The position numbers and the translations under genes were made by a program. Positions 1 to 6,531 of a DNA stretch of 64,000 bases are shown piece after piece. Below the pieces are notes generated by a model, which saw only the letters and a list, made by a program, of their open reading frames with translations, made no database searches and was not told the DNA's origin. Source of the DNA: Bacteroidales bacterium (lineage in GTDB: Bacteria; Bacteroidota; Bacteroidia; Bacteroidales; ML635J-15); NCBI GenBank assembly GCA_017620015.1, contig JAFZRE010000022.1:137173-201172 (forward strand), read 5' to 3'. Numbering within the stretch: the first letter of the stretch is position 1; every line of letters begins with the position of its first letter.

Positions 1-32
1 CGCTCGCGAAAATAATTATAAGTATCCAAATT

Positions 33-680
33 TCAACCAATGTTAGTATTTTGTTGATAAAACGCACAATATACTGATATTCCGCATGATGTACACTTGG
101 GAGAGCGTGCCGTGCATACATAACGACCATGCAGTATCAGATAGTGGTGGGCATCGGGAATATCGGCCTTGGGAATATATTTTACTAGTTGTTTTTCGGT
201 CTGGAGCACATTTTTTGCATTCGTTGTCAACCCTATGCGTGCCGACACCCTAAAAACATGCGTATCGACAGGCATTTCGGGACGGTTGAAAAGGACAGCC
301 TGCACCACATGGGCAGTCTTACGACCAACGCCAGGCAATTTCTGCAAAAGTTTGTCATCATCTGGAACTTCGCCTCCATAGCTTTCGGCAACGATTTTTG
401 CCGTTTCGAGCAAATGTTTAGCCTTTGCATTGGGATATGTCACCGACTTGACATAGGATAGAATGTCCGCCTCGCTCGCCTTGCTCATCGACTGCGCATC
501 AGGATAAGCAGCAAACAAAGCCGGCGTTACCATATTCACGCGCTTGTCGGTACATTGAGCCGACAACATCACTGCCACAAGCAACTGAAACGGATTGCCG
601 TAGTGCAATTCGGTCTCCACTTTGCCCATATTCTGCTTGAACCAAGCAAGAACCTTCTCGTATCTTTCTTTTTTAGTCAT
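33..680 (-). CDS. nth: Endonuclease III (DNA glycosylase/AP lyase)
   Basis: Base-excision repair enzyme that removes oxidised pyrimidines and nicks the abasic site. The protein of about 215 residues has the helix-hairpin-helix LPGVGRKTA, followed by the catalytic Asp region VDTHVFRVSARIGL. The C-terminal cysteines (CTARSPKCTSCG...YC) have the spacing of the 4Fe-4S cluster loop. An upstream TTG at 692 is in frame, but I chose ATG at 680: the stretch at 690-697 reads as a TAnnTTTG-type -7 element on this strand, so the TTG would lie inside the promoter. It is a stand-alone gene, with nothing in the neighbourhood suggesting an operon. Length and motifs are ordinary for the family. Confidence 0.95.
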   Translation of the reverse strand: MTKKERYEKVLAWFKQNMGKVETELHYGNPFQLLVAVMLSAQCTDKRVNMVTPALFAAYPDAQSMSKASEADILSYVKSVTYPNAKAKHLLETAKIVAESYGGEVPDDDKLLQKLPGVGRKTAHVVQAVLFNRPEMPVDTHVFRVSARIGLTTNAKNVLQTEKQLVKYIPKADIPDAHHYLILHGRYVCTARSPKCTSCGISVYCAFYQQNTNIG

Positions 681-833
681 TGTTGAGGGCAAAAATACGA
701 ATTATTTCAATATAACATTCACAACATTTTCAATCTGTTTACTGATACATCTCAAAACCAAAATGCCCATAATTTTTGCTCAAAAAATGCACAAATATCC
801 ATTTAACTAATTCACAACCGCTTACGACAGCTT

Positions 834-913
834 GTTACAAGTTTTACAATAGTTTTATGAGCAAAATTTACAAGTTTTACGGTATTTTGTGGAGCGAATT
901 TTACAAGTTTTGC
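834..913. repeat. 33-bp-period array, three units (3' side of AAA gene)
   Basis: Three copies of a 14-nt unit (TTTACAAGTTTTAC or one-base variants) start at 834, 867 and 900, exactly 33 bp apart, with 19-nt variable spacers. The array lies just beyond the stop codon of the AAA ATPase gene. It matches the array at 2277-2356 in unit, period, orientation and order: the unit nearest the gene here, like the distal unit there, ends in TTTTGC. No cas genes are nearby and the spacers are too short for CRISPR. Confidence 0.85.
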
Positions 914-919
914 AAAGTT

Positions 920-2272
920 TTATTTCATTGGCAACGGTTCGTTTCGTTTTATGTTATCGGCAAAAGCGAATACGGCATATAACGGTATCGTAAAAATGTC
1001 CTGTTCGGCGTTGTAGCCAAAATTTGCCGAGGAAATCTTTATTGCCGTGCTATGCGGATTAAAATTCCTAAAACTTTGCAATGAGTTCATCTTACTATTG
1101 CCTTTCTTAACATCCACTGGCAAAACAAAACCTTGATTCTCTACTACAAATTCAAACTCGTGGGTACCTTTGCCTGTCCAGAAATACAAAGGAACGCCCT
1201 TTGCGGTAAATTCATCGGCGACATAATTTTCGTAGAAAATGCCAGACAAGGTATTGCGCCTATCCTTTACAAAAAAATCGGAACGCGAAATTTTGCTCTG
1301 GTATGCAAACATGCCCTCATCGCAAAGGTAAATACGGAACAAACCTTCAGTATCTTCAATCAGCGGCAGCGTTACCTTACCTGTCAGTCGGCGGCTACGG
1401 TAAATTATGTTTGCAAGTTCAAGCCACTGGAATGCATTGAAATAGTCCCTGTTAGACTTTCCCTTCTCCACCTGCGTTATCTTGAAATTCTTGTTTTCCT
1501 TGTTGAGTTGAGAGAAAATATTTCCGTAAACCTTGCGTGTCTTCAGAATCGTTTCATTCGACACATTATAGGTGTACATATCAGCAAGATAATTTGAATA
1601 AACATTTTCAATCACCTTTGAAGCATCCACATACGAATGTTCACCAACGAATATATCTAACGCTTCCGGAAGACCTCCTATCGTCAAGAATTCATAAAGC
1701 ATATCCATTGCAAGTTCGTGCTCGTACGATTTCAATGGGGTTATAGTAGAATATGCAGTTTTTATCTTTTCAAGCATTGTTGGATTTGTATTCAACAAAT
1801 ACTCATCAAATGTCATAGGATAAACGAAAAGCGAATCAACCTTGCCCAACGGAAAAAGGAAATCATCGGCATCCGACTTGCTTTGCTGGCGGATTGACAA
1901 TCGCACCAACGAGCCAGTTGCAATTATTGGCAGTTCCGGAAAATCCTGACAGAAATACTTTAGCGATGACAGCACCTGATGGCACTGCTGAACTTCATCA
2001 AAAATCAACGGCAAATCGGGCGCTATGCGTTTGGAGTACCTCGTTTCTATATATTGCAGGTACTCCTCGGGATTAGATGTTGTTGAAAAAAAGTCTGCGG
2101 CCTTGTTGTCCTTCTTCAAGTCAATGTAAACGAAATCGCGGAAATGCTTTTTTGCAAACAATTCCTTTGCAAGATATGTCTTACCAATTTGCCTTGCGCC
2201 CCAAATAACAAGCGGCTTTCTTCGCTTGCTCGAATACCACTTTTCCAAGTCGTTTGCAGCTAATCTTTCCAT
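920..2272 (-). CDS. AAA-type ATPase with C-terminal DUF4143 domain
   Basis: Predicted ATP-binding protein of the AAA_14/DUF4143 family, which is common and multicopy in Bacteroidota and of unresolved function. Walker A is WGARQIGKTYLAKEL near the N-terminus and Walker B is LIFDEVQQC. The C-terminal part carries a degenerate PD-(D/E)XK-like strand pair (HEFEFVV ... LPVDVKKGN). The frame is open up to an ATG at 2335, but that extension would simply translate the repeat array (three KLVN-type peptides), so I prefer ATG 2272, which gives the usual short lead to Walker A. The gene is bracketed on both sides by the same 33-bp-period array. Two further members of the family lie at 35609-36925 and 43105-44235. 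Confidence 0.85.
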   Translation of the reverse strand: MERLAANDLEKWYSSKRRKPLVIWGARQIGKTYLAKELFAKKHFRDFVYIDLKKDNKAADFFSTTSNPEEYLQYIETRYSKRIAPDLPLIFDEVQQCHQVLSSLKYFCQDFPELPIIATGSLVRLSIRQQSKSDADDFLFPLGKVDSLFVYPMTFDEYLLNTNPTMLEKIKTAYSTITPLKSYEHELAMDMLYEFLTIGGLPEALDIFVGEHSYVDASKVIENVYSNYLADMYTYNVSNETILKTRKVYGNIFSQLNKENKNFKITQVEKGKSNRDYFNAFQWLELANIIYRSRRLTGKVTLPLIEDTEGLFRIYLCDEGMFAYQSKISRSDFFVKDRRNTLSGIFYENYVADEFTAKGVPLYFWTGKGTHEFEFVVENQGFVLPVDVKKGNSKMNSLQSFRNFNPHSTAIKISSANFGYNAEQDIFTIPLYAVFAFADNIKRNEPLPMK

Positions 2273-2276
2273 CGCA

Positions 2277-2356
2277 TTTACAAGTTTTACCATGTTTTTC
2301 CGCTGCAAATTTACAAGTTTTACGGTATTTTCCAAAGCAAAATTTACAAGTTTTGC
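2277..2356. repeat. 33-bp-period array, three units (5' side of AAA gene)
   Basis: Units of TTTACAAGTTTTAC/GC start at 2277, 2310 and 2343, exactly 33 bp apart, directly before the chosen start of the AAA ATPase gene. The period equals 11 codons and the frame stays open into the gene. The array is a direct-orientation copy of the one at 834-913. Confidence 0.85.
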
Positions 2357-2669
2357 AAAATCACAATTTATTGTATTACAAATTATTAAGTCAGAATTTT
2401 AACAAAAATACATTAATTTTAACATTTTATTAAGTCGCAAAACTTGCATCCATATTTGAATATGGTCAAAATGATGATTTTTAGAATCAGCATTTACCTG
2501 ATTTTTCTGCATTGCAAATGCAAATATTCAACCCTTTCGGATCACAACCTTTAGCACACTGCAGTAAATCCGAAAGAACCCAAACTATGAGATTCGGTTT
2601 CCGTCCCTTCTACAAGCTCAGGGAGTGGCGAGGGACGGAAATTCGAAATTTTTATCTATACCTAATCCA
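2357..2669. other. Intergenic region without recognisable gene
   Basis: AT-rich DNA between the AAA gene and trxB. It holds an imperfect inverted repeat (CTTTCGGAT near 2536 and AATCCGAAAG near 2568) resembling the dispersed palindromes at 44.7 kb. I see no credible short gene. Confidence 0.4.
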
Positions 2670-3602
2670 TTAGTATTCCAACAGGAAATGCTCTGCATCG
2701 ATAGCAGCCTTGCATCCCGAACCAGCAGCAGTAATTGCCTGACGGTAGTTGGGATCCTGAACATCGCCACAAGCGAAAACACCAGGGACATTGGTCTTTG
2801 CAGTACCAGGAATAGTCTTGATGTATCCCTTCTCGTCAAGGTCGATATACTTTGCAAATACCTTTGTATTAGGAGTATGGCCTATTGCTACGAAAAATCC
2901 GCTAATATCGATTGTCTTTTCCTCGTTGGTCTTGTTATTGAGCAGACGAGCGCCAGTCACACCATCCATCTCGTTGCCAAGGACTTCCTTGGTATTGCAG
3001 TTCCAAAGCACTTCGATTTTCGGATTTTCCATTACACGCTTCTGCATAGCCTTCGAAGCACGGAGTTCGTCGCGACGGACAATCATGTAAACCTTGTTGC
3101 AAATGCCTGCGAGATAGGTAGCTTCCTCGGCAGCAGTATCTCCACCGCCAACTACGGCAACATCCTTCTTGCGGTAGAAGAAACCGTCGCAAGTAGCGCA
3201 AGCCGACACGCCAAAACCTTTCAACTTCTGCTCAGACTCAAGTCCGAGATAGTTGGCTGTTGCTCCAGTTGCAATAATCACAACTTCGGCATCAATTTCA
3301 TCACCATTGTCAACAACAACATGGAAAGGACGGTGCGAAAAATCAACTTCGGTAATAATACCGCTACGAACATCAGTACCGAAACGCTTTGCCTGCTCGC
3401 GAAGCTGATTCATCATTTCGGGACCAGTAACGCCATTTGGATAACCTGGGAAATTCTCAATTTCGGTTGTGATTGTCAACTGACCGCCCGGCTGCAAACC
3501 TTCGTAAACAACTGGACTCAAATTTGCTCTCGATGCATAAATTGCAGCAGTAAAACCTGCTGGACCAGAACCTATTATAAGGCATTTAATCTTTTCTGTC
3601 AT
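2670..3602 (-). CDS. trxB: Thioredoxin-disulfide reductase
   Basis: Cytoplasmic FAD enzyme that passes electrons from NADPH to thioredoxin. The 310-residue protein starts with the FAD-binding GSGPAGFTAAIYA loop. It carries the redox-active CATC pair near residue 135 (SACATCDGFF), the NADPH-binding GGGDTAAEEA motif soon after, and the C-terminal FAD motif GVFACGDVQD. All residues expected of the low-molecular-weight enzyme are present. The ATG at 3602 lies about 25 nt downstream of a TATCTTTG element on the minus strand. It is monocistronic as far as the flanks show. Confidence 0.97.
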   Translation of the reverse strand: MTEKIKCLIIGSGPAGFTAAIYASRANLSPVVYEGLQPGGQLTITTEIENFPGYPNGVTGPEMMNQLREQAKRFGTDVRSGIITEVDFSHRPFHVVVDNGDEIDAEVVIIATGATANYLGLESEQKLKGFGVSACATCDGFFYRKKDVAVVGGGDTAAEEATYLAGICNKVYMIVRRDELRASKAMQKRVMENPKIEVLWNCNTKEVLGNEMDGVTGARLLNNKTNEEKTIDISGFFVAIGHTPNTKVFAKYIDLDEKGYIKTIPGTAKTNVPGVFACGDVQDPNYRQAITAAGSGCKAAIDAEHFLLEY

Positions 3603-3628
3603 AACTCTTATTTAAACTCAAATTTCTG

Positions 3629-3636
3629 CAAAGATA
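3629..3636 (-). promoter_or_regulatory. Bacteroidota -7 element of trxB
   Basis: TATCTTTG on the minus strand fits the TAnnTTTG consensus of the primary sigma factor in this phylum, about 26 nt before the trxB start codon. Confidence 0.6.
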
Positions 3637-3683
3637 AGGATAATTTACGATTTATGATTTACGATTTACGATTTAAATTTTAG

Positions 3684-3745
3684 ATTGGCTACGCCGAGCT
3701 AAAGGTTGACTGCGTCGAGCTAAAGGTTGCTACGCCGGGCTAAAT
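3684..3745. repeat. Short dispersed repeat, GGCTACGCCGAGCTAAAGG type
   Basis: Three slightly varied copies of a roughly 22-bp unit, (G)GCTACGCCGAGCTAAAGGTTG, in tandem. Related units occur at 16811-16860, 31978-32020 (inverted), 32300-32325 and 51290-51315. It is preceded by short ATTTACGATTT iterations (3645-3680). No gene is seen. Confidence 0.7.
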
Positions 3746-3834
3746 GTTTACGATTGTAGATGACAATATACAGATTTACGAAAGAGGATTTACGATTATA
3801 TTGTTGCTTTGCGAACCTACGACAAAGAAACAAC

Positions 3835-4647
3835 TTACCTGTAATTTATCATATACACGATTGTAGCGCCATCTTTTTCCCTGCGCTCTATTATTCGGCT
3901 GATGTTGCCAAATCTGTCGTATTCCAGCGATGCACTCGAAATTTCCTCATTATTGCTATTGAAAACAGAAGTTTTCACCACCCTATCGTTCTCGTAAATG
4001 AAAACTTTCTTTTCAGCACAGCCGACTATGTGCTTGCGAGTGACTTCCGATAGTATATCGTAGTCGGAATTCGTCATTTCTGGATTTTGTGCACGCCTGA
4101 AAACCAATTCCTTCTGGTCGGTGGTTATGCTCGAAATTGAACCACAGCTGATAACTTTGCCCAACGAATCAATTTCAGAAACTACTATGCTGTCGGCACT
4201 ATGTTCTATCCGATAATGATTTGTAATAGAACTGCCAACGTATGAAATCTGGCTTACGAGCATATTTTTGTCATTGTATTCGTACAAAGTTCCGCCAACC
4301 ATGACAGAATCGGCGGTAAAATTGACTTCCTCGAAAGGCAGACTGTGTGAATTATACTTTACAATGACAAATGATTTCGGGCGGTTGCCATCTCCGAAAT
4401 ACACTATTCGCGACGGCTGTCCGTTTTCGTTGTAATATGTCTCCGAAAACAAAACCTTAGTCCTTGATATGACATTATCCTTTACTGTAACTTTCCATGT
4501 GACAGACGAATGGAAAGAGTTTTCCTTTATTTTCTGGGAATAGTTCCTGCACGACACCACATCGGAAGATGTAACGGGAATCCACACTTGCGACCATCCC
4601 GCCACCGACAACAACGAAACGAATAATGTCAGCAGTAAACGCTTCAT
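3835..4647 (-). CDS. Secreted protein of unknown function
   Basis: A 270-residue protein with a clear Sec signal peptide (MKRLLLTLFVSLLSVAGWSQ) and no lipobox Cys, so it is probably periplasmic or surface-exposed. The mature part is beta-rich and repeats a pattern of Tyr-x-x-(Asn/Asp)-(Gly/Lys) turns, such as TYYNENGQPSRIVYF, LYEYNDKNMLVSQISY and LEYDRFGNISRI. This resembles RHS/YD-like strand repeats, but I do not recognise a family. Its start codon abuts the ftsY stop (4647/4648), so it is probably transcribed with ftsY, although the functions look unrelated. Confidence 0.7.
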   Translation of the reverse strand: MKRLLLTLFVSLLSVAGWSQVWIPVTSSDVVSCRNYSQKIKENSFHSSVTWKVTVKDNVISRTKVLFSETYYNENGQPSRIVYFGDGNRPKSFVIVKYNSHSLPFEEVNFTADSVMVGGTLYEYNDKNMLVSQISYVGSSITNHYRIEHSADSIVVSEIDSLGKVISCGSISSITTDQKELVFRRAQNPEMTNSDYDILSEVTRKHIVGCAEKKVFIYENDRVVKTSVFNSNNEEISSASLEYDRFGNISRIIERREKDGATIVYMINYR

Positions 4648-5598
4648 TTATTTCTTGAACAATGAATCTACAAACTCGCGCTTGTCGAACATCTGAAGGT
4701 CGTCGATTCCCTCGCCGACACCTATGTACTTGATTGGAATCTTGAACTGGTCGGAAATGCCGATAACAACGCCGCCCTTTGCAGTTCCGTCGAGCTTTGT
4801 TACTGCAAGCGAACTTACTTCGGTAGCCTTTACGAACTGCTTTGCCTGTTCGTAGGCATTCTGTCCAGTTGAGCCGTCAAGAACCAACAGAACCTCGTGC
4901 GGTGCTTCGGGAACGAGTTTTTGCATCACGCGCTTGATTTTCGACAGTTCGTTCATAAGGTTTATCTTGTTGTGCAGACGACCGGCAGTGTCGATAAGGA
5001 CAACGTCGGCACCCGATTTCTTAGCCGAAGCCAGCGTATCGTAAGCCACCGAAGCTGGGTCGGAACCCATATCCTGACGGATCATGTGTACGCCTACCCT
5101 ATCGGCCCACACTTGCAGCTGGTCGATTGCAGCAGCACGGAATGTATCGGCAGCACCAATGTAAACATTTTTGCCTGCCTTCTTGAAATTGTTAGCCAAC
5201 TTGCCGATAGTGGTAGTCTTGCCGACACCGTTAACACCTACGACCATAATTACATACGGAGAACCGTCGGGTGTGGTGAAATCGGGATTCTTCATATCGG
5301 GACCATCTTCCATAAGCGAAGCGATGGTGGAACGGAGAAGTTCGTTCAGTTCGTCAGTTCCGACATATTTTTCGGTCTTTACACGTTCCTTGATTTTGTC
5401 GATAATCTTTAACGTCGTATCAACGCCGACATCGGAAGTTATAAGGATTTCTTCGAGTTCGTCAAGCACGTCATCATCAACTTTCGACTTGCTGAATATT
5501 AACCTGCTGATTTTAGAGAACAAGCCTGTACGGGTCTTTTCCAACCCGCTATCCAACTTTTCCTTTTTTTCCTTACCGAACAACCCGAAGAGTCCCAT
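4648..5598 (-). CDS. ftsY: Signal recognition particle receptor FtsY
   Basis: SRP receptor GTPase that docks SRP-ribosome complexes at the inner membrane for co-translational insertion. The 316-residue protein has a short basic N-terminus (MGLFGLFGKEKKEKL) instead of the long acidic A domain of E. coli, as is usual in this phylum. An NG domain follows, with GVNGVGKTTTIGKLA (G1), DTAGR (G3), TKLDGTAKGG (G4/closing motif) and a C-terminal amphipathic segment. A longer frame opens at 5625, but the ATG at 5598 gives the canonical N-terminus and leaves the terminator hairpin at 5628-5658 outside the coding sequence. It follows the rpmB-rpmG-DUF4295 genes, the typical order in Bacteroidota. Confidence 0.96.
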   Translation of the reverse strand: MGLFGLFGKEKKEKLDSGLEKTRTGLFSKISRLIFSKSKVDDDVLDELEEILITSDVGVDTTLKIIDKIKERVKTEKYVGTDELNELLRSTIASLMEDGPDMKNPDFTTPDGSPYVIMVVGVNGVGKTTTIGKLANNFKKAGKNVYIGAADTFRAAAIDQLQVWADRVGVHMIRQDMGSDPASVAYDTLASAKKSGADVVLIDTAGRLHNKINLMNELSKIKRVMQKLVPEAPHEVLLVLDGSTGQNAYEQAKQFVKATEVSSLAVTKLDGTAKGGVVIGISDQFKIPIKYIGVGEGIDDLQMFDKREFVDSLFKK

Positions 5599-5627
5599 AA
5601 CAAAACGATTAAAATAAAACGACAAAA

Positions 5628-5658
5628 AGCACCTGTCAAAATTTATACGGCAGGTGCT
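5628..5658 (-). terminator. Rho-independent terminator after DUF4295 gene
   Basis: Perfect 8-bp arms AGCACCTG / CAGGTGCT separated by 15 nt, followed on the minus strand by TTTTTGTC. It sits between the ribosomal-protein genes and ftsY and probably attenuates read-through into ftsY. Confidence 0.75.
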
Positions 5659-5680
5659 ATAATTTCAATTGATTAAACAA

Positions 5681-5833
5681 CTATTTCTTAAAAAAATCTT
5701 TTGCAAGATCCTTGTCCATGATAGCCGACTTGAACTGATATGCGCCGGTTTCAGGATTCTTAACCATCTTTATGCACTTAACGAAGACTTGTCCGCCTTC
5801 CTTCTTAAGGGTTGCAACAACTTTCTTTGCCAT
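5681..5833 (-). CDS. DUF4295 small protein
   Basis: A 50-residue basic protein starting MAKKVVATLKKEGGQVFVK and ending LAKDFFKK. DUF4295 proteins of this size are found in Bacteroidota immediately downstream of rpmG, and the context here (L28-L33-DUF4295-FtsY) is exactly that. The function is unknown; size, charge and position suggest a ribosome-associated or ribosome-derived role, which is inference. It starts 8 nt after the rpmG stop and has an in-frame TAG at 5681-5683. Confidence 0.9.
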   Translation of the reverse strand: MAKKVVATLKKEGGQVFVKCIKMVKNPETGAYQFKSAIMDKDLAKDFFKK

Positions 5834-5841
5834 ATCCTAAA

Positions 5842-6030
5842 CTATTTAATTTCTCTGTGAAGAGTAACCTTCTTCAGAATTGGGTTATACTTTCTCATCT
5901 CCAGTCTGTCAGGAGTGTTCTTTCTGTTCTTGGTTGTTATATACCTTGAAGTTCCCGGCAATCCAGATTCCTTATGCTCAGTGCATTCAAGTATCACCTG
6001 TACGCGATTTCCTTTACTTTTCTTTGCCAT
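5842..6030 (-). CDS. rpmG: 50S ribosomal protein L33
   Basis: A 62-residue L33 with the family pattern [15 protein letters not shown] ... [22 protein letters not shown] and a basic C-terminus. It retains a single Cys in the N-terminal half, so it is the zinc-free type (C-). It is translated from the rpmB-rpmG-DUF4295 transcript, 21 nt after the rpmB stop codon. Confidence 0.96.
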   Translation of the reverse strand: MAKKSKGNRVQVILECTEHKESGLPGTSRYITTKNRKNTPDRLEMRKYNPILKKVTLHREIK

Positions 6031-6051
6031 TTTTAATCCTCCCGACTAAAA

Positions 6052-6288
6052 TTATTTAACAAAACCTTTCTTTTCGGCATCCTTAAGAGCAGCCTTCAAA
6101 CCCTTCTTTGCGATAGTTCTCATTGCCGAAGTGGTAAGTCTCATTTCAACCCACTTTCCTGATTCTTCGTCAAAGATTCTCTTGGACTTCATGTTGATAT
6201 CAAATATCCTTTTTGTTCTGCGTCTTGAGTGAGATACATTGTTTCCCACCATTGCCGTTTTTCCTGTAATTTGACAAACTCGTGCCAT
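6052..6288 (-). CDS. rpmB: 50S ribosomal protein L28
   Basis: A 78-residue L28 beginning MARVCQITGKTAMVGNNVSHSRRRTKR, with the conserved core FDINMKSKRIF and C-terminal LRTIAKKG-type helix (here MRTIAKKGLKAALKDAEKKG). It has only one Cys, so it is zinc-free like the L33 next to it. First gene of the operon, preceded by the conserved ribosomal-gene promoter block at 6319-6343. Confidence 0.96.
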   Translation of the reverse strand: MARVCQITGKTAMVGNNVSHSRRRTKRIFDINMKSKRIFDEESGKWVEMRLTTSAMRTIAKKGLKAALKDAEKKGFVK

Positions 6289-6318
6289 AACTCTTTATAT
6301 TATTTCTCTTTTAAATTT

Positions 6319-6343
6319 CGGACTGCAAAAGTCGTACTTTTTT
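6319..6343 (-). promoter_or_regulatory. Promoter block of the rpmB operon
   Basis: On the minus strand this reads AAAAAAGTA, two variable bases, then ACTTTTGCAGTCCG. Apart from those two bases it is identical to the block at 48071-48095 upstream of rplM, which points to a shared promoter and start region for ribosomal operons. The -7 hexamer itself (GACTTTTG) departs from TAnnTTTG in its first two bases. Confidence 0.65.
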
Positions 6344-6531
6344 ACTAAACCAGCAAATTTTTTTCTGATGTTTTTACTTTTTTTATCAACAAACATTATA
6401 ATATACTGTTTATCAATGATTTATAATTGAAATCTATTATTAAAAACAAGATTTTTGACAAAAATATATTCATTTTTCTTGTCATTTCAACATAAATAGA
6501 GTTAATTTGCACCTTTAAATAATACACGAAA
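6344..6531. promoter_or_regulatory. AT-rich divergent intergenic region
   Basis: Very AT-rich spacer between rpmB and the protease gene. The element TTAATTTG at 6502-6509 is the likely -7 box of the protease gene, about 23 nt before its ATG. Nothing else is recognisable. Confidence 0.45.

Noticed and set aside
834-2356. 33-bp-period arrays considered as CRISPR
   Set aside because: Repeats are 14 nt (19 nt at 36981-37098), spacers only 14-19 nt, three or four units, and no cas gene is nearby.
2625-3683. Long plus-strand frame opposite trxB
   Set aside because: Antisense shadow of a highly conserved gene; the product has no recognisable domain.
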